This document shows, piece by piece, positions 38,151 through 47,228 of a stretch of DNA of 64,000 nt. The stretch covers positions 39,945 through 103,944 of the forward strand of contig NZ_RAXV01000006.1 of assembly GCF_003611465.1 (NCBI RefSeq), read 5' to 3'. The notes beneath the pieces were generated by a model. It saw only the letters and a list, made by a program, of their open reading frames with translations. It did no database searches and had not been told where the DNA came from. This DNA comes from Acinetobacter tianfuensis. Its GTDB lineage: Bacteria > Pseudomonadota > Gammaproteobacteria > Pseudomonadales > Moraxellaceae. Within the stretch, counting starts at the first letter, position 1; each line of letters starts with the position of its first letter. The position numbers and the translations under genes are program-made.

Positions 38151-38669
38151 TTAACGATTATTTTCGTCTTCTTGAGAATCTTCAAATTTTGATTCGCCAT
38201 CAAAACCGCCTTGACCGCCGAAGCCGCCTTGACCGCCGAAGCCGCCGCCCTGACCGCCGAAGCCGCCCTGACCGCCGAAGCCGCCTTGACCGCCGAAGCC
38301 GCCCTGACCGCCGAAGCCGCCTTGACCGCCGAAGCCGCCGCCTTGACCGCCGAAGCCGCCCTGACCGCCGAAGCCGCCTTGAGCTTGACCGCCGAAGCCG
38401 CCTTGAGCTTGACCGCCGCCGAAGCCGCCAGCACCTTGAGCACCAGCAGGAGCGCCAGCAGGACGCGGATTACGTGCTGGAACAACAGTAGAGATTGCAT
38501 GCTTGTAAACCATTTGGCTTACAGTATTCTTAAGTAAAACCACATATTGGTCGAAAGATTCAATGTGACCTTGCAGCTTAATACCGTTAACAAGGAAGAT
38601 TGAAACAGGAATACGTTCCTTACGGAGAGAATTCAAGAACGGATCTTGTAAGGTTTGACCTTTAGACAT
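38151..38669 (-). CDS. hfq: RNA chaperone Hfq with long glycine-rich C-terminal tail
   Basis: Hexameric Sm-like protein that pairs small RNAs with mRNAs. Residues 1-66 are a normal Hfq core: [20 protein letters not shown], then [20 protein letters not shown] (Sm1) and [14 protein letters not shown] (Sm2). After [15 protein letters not shown], the tail of roughly 80 residues is built of [13 protein letters not shown] and FGGQAQGG units and ends with an acidic [11 protein letters not shown]. Total length 172, against about 100 in E. coli. Such an enlarged tail is known from Acinetobacter and Moraxella Hfq. It lies downstream of miaA with a 92-base gap, the classic miaA-hfq order. Confidence 0.96.
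   Translation of the reverse strand: MSKGQTLQDPFLNSLRKERIPVSIFLVNGIKLQGHIESFDQYVVLLKNTVSQMVYKHAISTVVPARNPRPAGAPAGAQGAGGFGGGQAQGGFGGQAQGGFGGQGGFGGQGGGFGGQGGFGGQGGFGGQGGFGGQGGFGGQGGGFGGQGGFGGQGGFDGESKFEDSQEDENNR
38205..38415 (-). repeat. Tandem glycine-codon repeat encoding the Hfq tail
   Basis: Units of 18-21 bases based on CCGAAGCCGCCTTGACCG (plus strand) are repeated about eleven times with small third-base changes (CCCTGA/CCTTGA) and a few CCG additions. They encode Phe-Gly-Gly-Gln-Gly-Gly. Copy number is likely to vary by slippage or recombination. The same repeat creates long spurious frames on the plus strand. Confidence 0.9.
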
Positions 38670-38761
38670 GTTATAACTCCAAAAAATATAAAAATCAGCG
38701 CAAAAACTACCTTTGATTTTTCAATTAAAAATTATAAAAAAGGCAGTAACTAAATTTTGCT

Positions 38762-39706
38762 TTATCCGTAACAGTTTCGCAAGTCTTCTTGAGCCTGCTT
38801 AATCGTAAAATATGTTGTAAATTTATGCGCTTCTTGCAACGATCTTAACCACGTGTATTGACGTTTAGCAAGTTGTCGTGTTGCAAACAGAGCCTTATCT
38901 TCCATTTCTTTACGATTTACGATACTTTTATCACTATTTCTTAAAAATTCTACAGCTTGTCGATAGCCAACAGAGCGCATTGAGGGTAAATTCCCATCTA
39001 AATCGTATTTTATCATGAGTTCTTCGACTTCATTTAAAAAACCGATTTCCCACATTATTTCAAGGCGCTTTTCTATTCGCTTATGCAATTCTAATCGATC
39101 TGGCATGAGGGCGTAATTATGAAATGTGTATCGGTATGGTAAATTTTTCGGCTGTTCTGCCTGCAGCTGTGTAATCGGCTTGCCAGTTAATTTATACACT
39201 TCCAGCGCACGGATGATCCGCTGCTTATCGCTGACTTTAAATTTTTGCCCTGCCAGCGGATCAACAGCACAAAGTTCTGCATAGACAGCTTCCCAGCCTT
39301 CAGCCCCACCTTTGGCCTCAATTACCTCACGGACTGCATAATCCGCACTTGGTAAATTCGACGACAAGCCCTCAAGCAATGCTTTAAAATACAGCATCGT
39401 ACCGCCGACCAATATCGGAATCTTACCTCTGCTGTGCATGTCATCAATTAACGCGCCCGCATCCTCCACAAAATTTGCAGCCGAATACACCTCTAATGGC
39501 GAAATAATATCAATCAGATGATGCGGATACTGCTCTAATTCAGCTTTAGTCGGCTTGGCCGTACCAATATCCATATCGCGGTAAACCAGCGCAGAATCGA
39601 CAGAAATAAGCTCGAATTTACCTTGCTCATAAAGCTCGCATGCCAAAGCAGTTTTTCCGCTTGCAGTAGGCCCCATTAAATTGATGACCGGCAATTGATT
39701 TGACAT
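38762..39706 (-). CDS. miaA: tRNA dimethylallyltransferase
   Basis: Adds a dimethylallyl group to A37 of tRNAs that read UNN codons. The 314 residues show the P-loop [14 protein letters not shown] near 12-25, then [19 protein letters not shown] near 34, HHLIDIISP and [18 protein letters not shown] near 100. [15 protein letters not shown], near the end, is the tRNA-contacting region. It lies between mutL and hfq in the conserved mutL-miaA-hfq order, six bases after mutL. Confidence 0.96.
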   Translation of the reverse strand: MSNQLPVINLMGPTASGKTALACELYEQGKFELISVDSALVYRDMDIGTAKPTKAELEQYPHHLIDIISPLEVYSAANFVEDAGALIDDMHSRGKIPILVGGTMLYFKALLEGLSSNLPSADYAVREVIEAKGGAEGWEAVYAELCAVDPLAGQKFKVSDKQRIIRALEVYKLTGKPITQLQAEQPKNLPYRYTFHNYALMPDRLELHKRIEKRLEIMWEIGFLNEVEELMIKYDLDGNLPSMRSVGYRQAVEFLRNSDKSIVNRKEMEDKALFATRQLAKRQYTWLRSLQEAHKFTTYFTIKQAQEDLRNCYG

Positions 39707-39712
39707 GTACAG

Positions 39713-41725
39713 CTACTCTCCTCGAGCAAAAAGTTTATCTAGTTGAGCCAATGGAAAAGCGCGCCATGTTGGACGGCCATGATTGCACTGGCTGGCAAAT
39801 TCAGTTTGTTCCATCTGGCGCAGCAGCGCATTCATTTCTGAAAGGCTTAAAATTCGGTGTGCGCGTACAGCGCCATGACAAGCCATACCCGCTAAAATCT
39901 GATCGCGTTTTTGCAGCAAGCCTTGCACCTGATCGCTAAGATCTAAATCATTTAAAAGTTCAGGAATAAGAGCATCGAAATCAGCTTTATGCAATATAGC
40001 TGGCACGCCGCGCACAATCACTTGCTCATCGCCATACTGATCTATCTCCAAGCCTAATCTAGCCAGCTGATCACGCAAATCATCCACACGCATCGCCTGC
40101 ATGCGGCTAATTGGTACAACTTTTGGAATCAGCAATTGCTGAGACATCCAAAATTCAGGCTTGTCCCATGCTTCTTTCATTTGCTGCAGCACAATACGCT
40201 CATGCGCTGCATGCATATCGACAATAATCAGACCTTCTGTATTTTGCGCCAATATGTAAATACCATGCAGCTGTGCAATTGCAATACCTAAAGGATGCTC
40301 ATCTACTTTAGCTGCAATATGCGCCTGCAAAGACTGATCTGCATCTTGGACAACTGAATTTTGATCGCTGCCGCGCAATGGCGCTAAATAACTCTGCAAT
40401 GCATTATTTAAGCGCGCAGAACCCGCTTGCTGCGAATTATAGCCGCTGCTATAGCCTTGATAAGCATGCGTTTCTGCTGGAGACGTGTAGCTGACACTTT
40501 GCGGCTGTACTGAAGCAAAATCCCTTAAACCCTCACCGTCAGTCACGTTCGCTGCAGACTCATACGATTGCATCGTCCCTGCACTGGCTTGCATCTGTTT
40601 ATGCAAATCAAATTGTTCCTGATAGCGCGGCTGATGCAAAACAGGTGCTGACTGAGCTTCTGCTGGCTCTGTTTTCATTGCCGATGCCAATTCAGCACTG
40701 GCTGTTTGGAACTGCGCTAACGTTTCTTTAGCATAATGACGGACAAATTCATGCACTTCACGCTGATTTAAAAAGCGGATTTCATGCTTAGTTGGATGTA
40801 CATTGACATCAATATTTTCAGGGTCAACTTCTAAAAACAATAAATAACCCGCATGCTGATGACCGTGTAAAATACCGTCATAAGCCATGCGCAGCGCATG
40901 CGAGATGGTTTTATCTTTTACAATACGGCCATTTACATAAACATATTGCAAATCCGCTTGCGCCCGCGCATCAGATGGATGGCCCAGCCAGCCGCTTAAG
41001 CGCATATTGATGCTGTCTGCATCAATCCAATAAGCATTTTCAGTAAACTGACGGCCAAGCAGCTGCTGTACACGCTGAAACCGCAGCGCGCCGCTATCCG
41101 CAAGAGGTAAATTCAGTTTAATACTGCCATTATGTTCCAGTACAAAACGGATATCAAAATGTGTCAGCGCTAAGCGCCGTACAATCTCTTCAATATGTCC
41201 AAACTCTGTACTCGGTTTTTTTAAAAATTTACGGCGGGCAGGCACATTAAAAAATAAATCTTGCACACGGATATGCGTACCGCGAGGCGCAGCGACAGCT
41301 TGTATTTCCTGATGATCGAATGCTGTGCCGTTTACTTCAACCTGATAGCCAACACCCTCATCAGTCTGGCTGCTGGTCAGCGTTAAACGTGACACCGCGG
41401 CGATAGATGCCAAAGCTTCACCGCGGAACCCCAAACTGACAATCGCCTGTAAATCTTCTGCTGACTGAATTTTACTGGTGGCATGACGCATCACCGCCAA
41501 AGGTAAATCTTCTGGGTGAATCCCGCGGCCATTATCTATAATTTCAATGAGTGTGCTGCCGCCTTGTTCTATACGGACAATCAGCTCTGCTGTGCCTGCA
41601 TCAATCGCATTTTCCAGCAATTCCTTCACCACCGATGCAGGGCGTTCAATCACCTCACCGGCAGCAATCTGGTTAGCTAAAGCGGGTTCAAGCGCCCGAA
41701 TACGGCGCACACTCAAATCACTCAT
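39713..41725 (-). CDS. mutL: DNA mismatch repair protein MutL
   Basis: The ATPase that links MutS to downstream repair. The 670 residues have the GHKL ATPase motifs ELLENAIDAGTAELIV near 34, DNGRGIHPED near 63 and LGFRGEALASIAAVS near 98. A variable linker runs from about 345 to 470, and a C-terminal dimerisation domain follows. The C-terminal endonuclease motif is nearly complete, DMHAAHERIVLQ, but the last Glu is Gln. ACHGAVRAH and CNHGRPTW, the other metal-site motifs, are present. The start overlaps the tsaE stop as ATGA. Confidence 0.96.
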   Translation of the reverse strand: MSDLSVRRIRALEPALANQIAAGEVIERPASVVKELLENAIDAGTAELIVRIEQGGSTLIEIIDNGRGIHPEDLPLAVMRHATSKIQSAEDLQAIVSLGFRGEALASIAAVSRLTLTSSQTDEGVGYQVEVNGTAFDHQEIQAVAAPRGTHIRVQDLFFNVPARRKFLKKPSTEFGHIEEIVRRLALTHFDIRFVLEHNGSIKLNLPLADSGALRFQRVQQLLGRQFTENAYWIDADSINMRLSGWLGHPSDARAQADLQYVYVNGRIVKDKTISHALRMAYDGILHGHQHAGYLLFLEVDPENIDVNVHPTKHEIRFLNQREVHEFVRHYAKETLAQFQTASAELASAMKTEPAEAQSAPVLHQPRYQEQFDLHKQMQASAGTMQSYESAANVTDGEGLRDFASVQPQSVSYTSPAETHAYQGYSSGYNSQQAGSARLNNALQSYLAPLRGSDQNSVVQDADQSLQAHIAAKVDEHPLGIAIAQLHGIYILAQNTEGLIIVDMHAAHERIVLQQMKEAWDKPEFWMSQQLLIPKVVPISRMQAMRVDDLRDQLARLGLEIDQYGDEQVIVRGVPAILHKADFDALIPELLNDLDLSDQVQGLLQKRDQILAGMACHGAVRAHRILSLSEMNALLRQMEQTEFASQCNHGRPTWRAFPLAQLDKLFARGE

Positions 41726-42192
41726 GCAAAACGCGCCTCTAGGGCTTGTTTTAAGGCTGCATCATCAAAAGACAATGCTGCATGACGGGTCATTTCATCT
41801 TCTGATTTTTCGATATTAATCATCAATTCAGGCGCTGGAATTTCATCACCGCCTTTCGATGGCCATTCGAAAATAAATAGCGCATTTTCTGTTTCTAAAT
41901 AATCACGGATACCCATCAGCTCAAGCTCATAGGGATCGTTTAAGCGGTATAAGTCAAAATGAAAGATATCTTTGCCTTGTACGTTATACGGCTCAACCAA
42001 GGTATATGTTGGGCTTTTTACAGCCCCTTTATGACCAAGCGACTGCAATAAAAAGCGGCTCAGCGTGGTTTTGCCTGCGCCTAAATCACCAATCAAGTGA
42101 ATCACTCCAGAGTTAAAATGCTGCGCCAAAACTTGAGCTAAGTTTTGTGTATCTTCTTCATTGTTTAAAGCTAAATTAAATGAATACTGCAT
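41722..42192 (-). CDS. tsaE: tRNA threonylcarbamoyladenosine biosynthesis ATPase TsaE
   Basis: Works with TsaB and TsaD to make t6A37 in tRNAs. About 156 residues from ATG 42192 (MQYSFNLALNNEED); the frame extends upstream to 42261 but that part is hydrophobic and not typical. The P-loop is LIGDLGAGKTTLSRFLL near 34-50. VKSPTYTLVEPY and FHFDLYRLNDPYELELMGI, with the Walker B-like Asp, follow, then ALFIFEWPSKG. It is translationally coupled to mutL. Confidence 0.93.
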   Translation of the reverse strand: MQYSFNLALNNEEDTQNLAQVLAQHFNSGVIHLIGDLGAGKTTLSRFLLQSLGHKGAVKSPTYTLVEPYNVQGKDIFHFDLYRLNDPYELELMGIRDYLETENALFIFEWPSKGGDEIPAPELMINIEKSEDEMTRHAALSFDDAALKQALEARFA

Positions 42193-42325
42193 AATACTCA
42201 CGACATGAACCAAAAGAACAATTATGATAGCATCGCAAGGCTTTAAAAACCTATGACCCATATTCAGTTTGTGTAAAATTTCACGGCTTGAAGCCTATCC
42301 ATTTACCTGATTCATTCATATTTTC

Positions 42326-43231
42326 ATGCAGCTGTCCGATTTCACTCCCCCTATGCTCAATGGCGTCAGCGCCAGCAAAGTTTTCCTAAAACCTCTAAAG
42401 CCTCAGCCTGACAGTGTCTATGCTTATTTATGCAGTGAGTTTGCACATATAGGTTCAGAAGAATGGGCTCAACGTTTTGCAGATGGCTTGGTATATGACG
42501 CACAGGGGAAGCAACTGCATATTCACTCACCGTTTCATGCTAACAGTCATGTGTTTTATTACCGTTTTTTAGCGCATGAAATCCATGTGCCTTTTGAGCA
42601 CCGTATTCTTTTTGAAAATGACCACTTCATCGCTGCAGATAAACCGCACTTTCTGACCATTAGCCCTACAGGTCAATATGTGCAGGAAACTTTACTGGTA
42701 CGCCTAAAAAAGCAAACAGGCAATGAACAGCTCACACCGATTCACCGTTTAGACCGTGAAACTGCGGGTGTGGTGTTATTTTCAAAACGTGCCGAAACTC
42801 GCGGGGCATATCAGCAAATGTTTGCTGAACGTACAGTACAAAAAACCTATCATGCCATTGCGCCATTTCAGCCTGAACTGATTTTCCCTCAGACAGTGCG
42901 CCTGCGCATGGAAAAAGGCAATCCCTTCTATACGATGACCAGTGTTTGCGGTGAAGCAAACAGCGAAACACATATACAGCTGCTGGAACATAATTCGAAC
43001 TGGGCAAAATACCTCTTAAAACCGCATACAGGCAAACAGCATCAGCTGCGGGTGCACCTCAGCCACCTTGGTATTCCAATACAGAATGATCCGTTTTACC
43101 CGCAAGTAAATCATAAGGCTGACGATGACTTTGCAGCGCCATTACAGCTGCTTGCAAAACACATTGCCTTCCAAGATCCCATTTCAAAGCAGCACTTTTC
43201 AATTAATTCAGAATTTGATCTGACACTGTAA
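42326..43231 (+). CDS. RluA-family 23S rRNA/tRNA pseudouridine synthase
   Basis: Isomerises specific uridines in RNA. The 301 residues contain the catalytic motif TPIHRLDRETAGVVLFSK near 136-153, with the Asp nucleophile in RLDRET. FENDHFIAADKPHFLTISPT precedes it, and LLKPHTGKQHQLRVHLSHLG near 227 is the C-terminal family block. No N-terminal S4 domain is obvious, so it resembles the smaller RluA-type enzymes. The target site cannot be read from sequence. It is divergent from tsaE, 133 bases from that start. Confidence 0.88.
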   Translation: MQLSDFTPPMLNGVSASKVFLKPLKPQPDSVYAYLCSEFAHIGSEEWAQRFADGLVYDAQGKQLHIHSPFHANSHVFYYRFLAHEIHVPFEHRILFENDHFIAADKPHFLTISPTGQYVQETLLVRLKKQTGNEQLTPIHRLDRETAGVVLFSKRAETRGAYQQMFAERTVQKTYHAIAPFQPELIFPQTVRLRMEKGNPFYTMTSVCGEANSETHIQLLEHNSNWAKYLLKPHTGKQHQLRVHLSHLGIPIQNDPFYPQVNHKADDDFAAPLQLLAKHIAFQDPISKQHFSINSEFDLTL

Positions 43232-43342
43232 TATGTTTGTCATTACAAATAAGTGATATTTTCTGAACAGAAATATTGTAATTGCCGTGTAATGGATTAG
43301 AATAAATGCGAAAAGTTAAGTATTTTAAAGCTTTCTAAAATT

Positions 43343-43681
43343 ATGAGAAAAACTGAAGTCTATCAAATCCGCTTGGATTCCCAAGAGAAAAAACAGGCCT
43401 TTGCTGTATTTAAGCAATTGGGGATTACGCCTGCTCAAGCTGTACGCCTATTTTTCAAGCAGGTTGTACTCACTAAGTCCATTCCCTTCTCAATTGAAAA
43501 TCAAAGCATTAATTTGGAACAGCTGATTAAGCTGCGTAAATTAAAACAGGACAGCAAAGCTTTAAATGGTGATGCCCATCATTCAGATCCTGTTTCCGCT
43601 GCAGATTTAGAGCTGGACGATGATCATATTGATCTTTTTGAAGAGCTGAATGCCATTTTAGGCGAAAGTGACAAAACTTAA
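43343..43681 (+). CDS. RelB/DinJ-family antitoxin-like protein, no toxin alongside
   Basis: A 112-residue protein whose first 50 residues match the RelB/DinJ ribbon-helix-helix type: YQIRLDSQEKKQAFAVFKQL and GITPAQAVRLFFKQVVLTKSIPF. The second half is charged, with the acidic end LELDDDHIDLFEELNAILG. Antitoxins of this group normally precede a RelE/YafQ toxin. Here the next gene (93 bases on) is a GNAT acetyltransferase without RelE features, so the gene is either solitary, a regulator, or paired atypically. The start ATG 43343 is in AT-rich DNA with no strong ribosome site. Confidence 0.75.
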   Translation: MRKTEVYQIRLDSQEKKQAFAVFKQLGITPAQAVRLFFKQVVLTKSIPFSIENQSINLEQLIKLRKLKQDSKALNGDAHHSDPVSAADLELDDDHIDLFEELNAILGESDKT

Positions 43682-43774
43682 CACTGTTGCATTTTCAAAC
43701 AATTTAAAAATCAATCATTTTCAGTTTTTCGTTATGCTTCAAGCAAACATGATAATTGCAGCTTGGAGCGCAGA

Positions 43775-44218
43775 ATGATTGTAAGAAGAGCCCGCGAAGA
43801 AGATTTAAACCAGCTTGCCGTATTATTTGATGAGTACCGCCAATTTTATGGCGCTTCCTCAAATCTTGATCTTTCCTATCATTTCTTAAAACAGCGCTTT
43901 ACCAATAAAGAAAGTGTCATTTTTATTCATGTCAAAGACCATGTTTTTACTGGCTTTGTTCTGCTTTATTTGAGTTTTTCATCAGTTGCCTGCTCAACCT
44001 ATTATATTTTAGATGATGTATACGTCACCCCGGCATACCGCCGTCAAGGTTCTGCCAAGCAGCTGATTGACACAGCTATTTTATTCGCCCGTCAAGAAAA
44101 TGCCCTCCGTATTAGCCTTGAAACCCAAAAAAGCAATTACCAGTCCCACCAGCTCTACGAAACAATGGGTTTTGTAAAAGATGATGAGTTTCAAACCTAT
44201 CACTGTTTCTTAAAGTAA
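43775..44218 (+). CDS. GNAT-family N-acetyltransferase
   Basis: Transfers an acetyl group from acetyl-CoA to an amine. The 147 residues start MIVRRAREEDLNQLAVLFDE (ATG 43775, GGAG six bases upstream; TTG 43763 is less likely). ILDDVYVTPAYRRQGSAKQL near 86-105 carries the pyrophosphate-binding [RQ]xxGxA motif, and YETMGFVKDDEFQTY is the usual end. Such small GNATs may act on small molecules or proteins. An association with the RelB-like gene upstream is possible but unproven: TacT-type GNAT toxins are shorter and pair with DUF1778 antitoxins. Confidence 0.88.
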   Translation: MIVRRAREEDLNQLAVLFDEYRQFYGASSNLDLSYHFLKQRFTNKESVIFIHVKDHVFTGFVLLYLSFSSVACSTYYILDDVYVTPAYRRQGSAKQLIDTAILFARQENALRISLETQKSNYQSHQLYETMGFVKDDEFQTYHCFLK

Positions 44219-44252
44219 GTTACTTACATATACATATTTAAAATACGATTCA

Positions 44253-44279
44253 GCAGTCCACGATAAATTTCAGGACTGC
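44253..44279. terminator. Weak inverted repeat between convergent genes
   Basis: GCAGTCC and GGACTGC enclose a 13-base loop between the GNAT and pseudouridine synthase genes. There is no clear T run, so it is only a possible terminator. Confidence 0.35.
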
Positions 44280-44294
44280 CCTTAAAAACGCGTA

Positions 44295-45011
44295 TTAAAC
44301 TTCACGAAACTTCGCCATCTCAATCTGCGCTGCCGAAAGGTAAGTCCATTCTCCCTCCTGCAAGCCAGATAAGTCCGTCAAACCAAGTTTGCCAATCTGC
44401 TTCCTATGCAGCTGTTCAACTTTATTGCCGACTGCCGCCAACATACGTTTCACTTGGTGATATACCCCCTGATGAACAGTCATTTGCAGCTGGTATTCAG
44501 CCAAGCGCTGCACATTGGTCGCTGCAAATATGCCGCTTTCATTACGCAGCTCTACCCCTTGTTCTAATTGCGCCATTTGCTCCGTTGTGACAGGGTCTGC
44601 CGTATTCATACAGTACACTTTAGCTACATGCTTTTTGGGATGTGTCAGCGCCTGTAAAAACTGCCCATCATCCGTCAGCAGCAGCAAGCCTGTAGTATCC
44701 TGATCCAAGCGCCCCACACATTGAATCCCTCTGTTCATCAGCGCGTCATCAAACAAGTCAAATACACTGAAATGATGGGTTGCCTGATGCGAACACTCAT
44801 AGCCTCTGGGCTTGTTCAGCGCAATATAAACTTTTTCACGGTACTGATAAGTTTCACCGTGTACAGTAAATTCCAGATTATTTAAATTCAGCTTATGTTT
44901 TGGATTTATGAGAGTTTCCCCATCTATGCTGACTGCGCCATTTTTAATCAGCAGCTGGCAATGCTTACGCGAGCCTAAACCTTGTGACTGCAGCATTTTT
45001 TCCAAAAACAT
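44295..45011 (-). CDS. RsuA-family 16S/23S rRNA pseudouridine synthase
   Basis: About 238 residues from ATG 45011; the frame extends to 45059 but MFLEKMLQSQGLGSRKHCQL is the normal S4-domain beginning. The S4 RNA-binding domain covers about 1-50. The catalytic Asp is in CVGRLDQDTTGLLLLTDDGQ near 102. YHQVKRMLAAVGNKVEQLHR near 195 is the RsuA/RluB/E/F C-terminal motif. RsuA (U516 of 16S rRNA) is most likely, given the length, but RluE or RluF cannot be excluded. Confidence 0.88.
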   Translation of the reverse strand: MFLEKMLQSQGLGSRKHCQLLIKNGAVSIDGETLINPKHKLNLNNLEFTVHGETYQYREKVYIALNKPRGYECSHQATHHFSVFDLFDDALMNRGIQCVGRLDQDTTGLLLLTDDGQFLQALTHPKKHVAKVYCMNTADPVTTEQMAQLEQGVELRNESGIFAATNVQRLAEYQLQMTVHQGVYHQVKRMLAAVGNKVEQLHRKQIGKLGLTDLSGLQEGEWTYLSAAQIEMAKFREV

Positions 45012-45242
45012 AAATATACCCCATTTTCTAAGTACATATATTCTAAATGAACAGACCAAGAAAACCCAACTTGCTGTTTATATAACATCATCTACTGCAG
45101 AAAAATCACACGTTCCTCTCAGCATTTTATACTTACGCAAATTTTAGAATCCATGCCATATCAGCAGCGCATTTCTGCTGCGCAAATCACTGCCTGCAAT
45201 TCAGGTATAATGCTTCATATTTCAAACTTCTCCCTACGTGTT

Positions 45243-45704
45243 ATGTCTCTGACCAGCCTAGATTTAAACCTAATGGTTTTAATTGTTCTTTTAGCTTGCG
45301 GCATTTTCAGCCATAACAGCGCTATTACGATTGCAGCGGGTGTACTGATTGTTTTCCGCATTACGCCTTTAAGCGAGTTTTTTCCTTATTTACAGCAGCA
45401 CGGCTTAAATATTGGTGTAATTATTTTAACCATTGGCGTACTGACACCGATTGCCAGCGGTAAAATTCCAGGCGCAGAAATTTTAAAATCCTTTATGCAT
45501 TGGAAATCTATTTTAGCCATCGCTATAGGCGTATTTGTGGCTTGGCTTGGCGGCCGCGGCGTGCAGCTGATGAGCAATCAGCCTAATATTGTTGCTGGGT
45601 TACTCATTGGCACTGTTGCCGGTGTAGCCGTTTTACGCGGCGTACCTGTGGGTCCGCTCATCGCAGCAGGCATCTTGTCGCTCCTCATTGGCATAGGACA
45701 ATAA
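45243..45704 (+). CDS. DUF441-family inner-membrane protein (YeaL-like)
   Basis: A 153-residue membrane protein with four hydrophobic helices. The start is ATG 45243 ([20 protein letters not shown]), dropping an implausible 30-residue extension of the open frame. Family features are [20 protein letters not shown] and [11 protein letters not shown] near 62-72, and a Gly-rich last helix region with GGRGVQLM and [20 protein letters not shown]. The function of DUF441 proteins is unknown. It stands alone between a pseudouridine synthase and an MFS transporter. Confidence 0.88.
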   Translation: MSLTSLDLNLMVLIVLLACGIFSHNSAITIAAGVLIVFRITPLSEFFPYLQQHGLNIGVIILTIGVLTPIASGKIPGAEILKSFMHWKSILAIAIGVFVAWLGGRGVQLMSNQPNIVAGLLIGTVAGVAVLRGVPVGPLIAAGILSLLIGIGQ

Positions 45705-45716
45705 TCTTTAAACCAT

Positions 45717-45748
45717 AAAAACCTATGCAAAACTCATGCATAGGTTTC
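45717..45748 (-). terminator. Terminator between DUF441 and MFS genes
   Basis: AAACCTATGCA and TGCATAGGTTT form an 11-base stem with a short loop. The better T run is on the minus strand, suiting the MFS gene, but it also follows the DUF441 gene closely. Confidence 0.65.
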
Positions 45749-45803
45749 AAAATCAAATCATTCACAAAGCTGATGCGGTATCTATCCAGATGTTCTAAAT
45801 AAC

Positions 45804-46994
45804 TTATACTGTTTGAATAAATGTTTTTGTAAATAAGTGCTGAGTAAACCAAATACCGAAGAGCGAAAGCACACTCATTACAACACCAGCCCATAACCAC
45901 GTGCCCGTGAGAGATACCAGCCATGCAATACATGGCGGCAATACAAACTGTGACAATGCAGAAAACTGTAAAATCAAACCGATCGTCGTGCTGATTGCAC
46001 TCGGACTTGGCGCAAAGTGCAGCGCTTGAGAAAAAATACTGGCAGCAACCAAACCGCCAAAGAGCGAAAAGCTAAATACAGAAGCATACTGAAGTACAAA
46101 TGGCATCTGCGTCTTAAAGGCATAAAAACTAAATGCACAAAAAATTAAAATTGCAAAACCGGATTGCATTAATTTTTTTGCATTCAGCCCCCGCTGCAGC
46201 ATGATTCCGCATGCGAAAGTCCCTACAGCATTTGCAATAGACACACCAGCTGTCAGCATACCCGAAACTGCTGGCGCAATCTGGTTCTGTTCATAAATAG
46301 TCGGCATAAAACCCACTAAAGCAAACCATTGCCCTGCATAGGTGCCAAAGATACAAGCCAACAGCCAAGCCGGCGGATGTCTTAAGGTCATCCGTATTAA
46401 GCTTCGCATCTGTACAGGCTGGGTCACTGGTACAGGCTTAGGAATCATCAGCGCAATCATTACCAGAAAGAAAAAGGTCACTGCGGAAAAACCAAACCAG
46501 ATCGCAGGCCATGACCACTGCTGCATCAATAGCGGCGCAGCCATTAAGGCAATCCCCATACCGCCGCCCATATATGCCGTCCACAGCCCCATTTTCATCG
46601 GCAAGCTATGTGCTGGCGCCAATTCACGTATTAATGCAGGCCCGCTGAGCGTAACCAGCAAAAAGCCAAAACCCTCTATTGTACGCATAACAAACAATGA
46701 CAGCACAGACTGCATTAATCCGGCACAGATACTTGCCGCCGTCAGCAATGCCAAACCTAAAAGCACACAGCGTTTTAAACCTAGCTTTGCAGTATAGCTC
46801 CCCAACAACAGCGCAAAACACATCCCTGCACACTGAATAAATGACAGCAGCAAGCCTGACTGAACCAGAGTCAGGCCAAGCTCCGCTTGCAGCACTGGAA
46901 TAGCGACTGGCAATTTTCCTATATGCATCGCTGCAGCAAAGCCTGCTCCGATAACCCACAGGTCTTTACCCAGCCATTGAATCCGATAAGACAT
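45804..46994 (-). CDS. Major facilitator superfamily transporter (CynX/NimT-like)
   Basis: A 396-residue inner-membrane transporter with about twelve hydrophobic helices. The loop after helix 2 has LGSYTAKLGLKRCVLLG, the degenerate motif A. GFMPTIYEQNQIAPAVSGML in the second half and GLILQFSALSQFVLPPCIAW near the end resemble the cyanate/nitroimidazole transporter group. The substrate is unknown. It is a single gene, flanked by a terminator downstream and a 170-base gap to the next terminator upstream. Confidence 0.85.
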   Translation of the reverse strand: MSYRIQWLGKDLWVIGAGFAAAMHIGKLPVAIPVLQAELGLTLVQSGLLLSFIQCAGMCFALLLGSYTAKLGLKRCVLLGLALLTAASICAGLMQSVLSLFVMRTIEGFGFLLVTLSGPALIRELAPAHSLPMKMGLWTAYMGGGMGIALMAAPLLMQQWSWPAIWFGFSAVTFFFLVMIALMIPKPVPVTQPVQMRSLIRMTLRHPPAWLLACIFGTYAGQWFALVGFMPTIYEQNQIAPAVSGMLTAGVSIANAVGTFACGIMLQRGLNAKKLMQSGFAILIFCAFSFYAFKTQMPFVLQYASVFSFSLFGGLVAASIFSQALHFAPSPSAISTTIGLILQFSALSQFVLPPCIAWLVSLTGTWLWAGVVMSVLSLFGIWFTQHLFTKTFIQTV

Positions 46995-47167
46995 TTAGTT
47001 GAATATTCCAGTTTTATAACACACCAATAATATCAAAGCTTTAGCATATAGCCCATCCATACAAAGTATGAATAAATCTCTATTTTTCTGGAAAATATTG
47101 AAATATTGATGCAGCTGAAACGATTCAGTTCTGCTTAAAACTCACACTGCGCCATAATTGCATAAAT

Positions 47168-47207
47168 AAAAAAATGCCGTCATTTTAATTATGACGGCAT
47201 TTTTTTA
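47168..47207 (-). terminator. Rho-independent terminator after the GGCT gene
   Basis: ATGCCGTCAT and ATGACGGCAT form a ten-base stem with A and T runs on the two sides, 20 bases beyond the stop at 47229. Confidence 0.88.
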
Positions 47208-47228
47208 TTTATACAGTGTATAAGCAGT

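Noticed and set aside
38205..38415. Regular spacing that could suggest a CRISPR array
   Set aside because: There are no unique spacers; units are near-identical 18-21-base codon repeats inside hfq.
38126..38537. Long plus-strand frames rich in DRRSRL and TAEAAL
   Set aside because: They are the reverse-strand reading of the Hfq glycine repeat. The hfq frame has a clear Sm core and terminator, so these are shadows.
46342..46797. 151-residue plus-strand frame inside the MFS gene
   Set aside because: Antisense to a coherent twelve-helix transporter and without a family signature.
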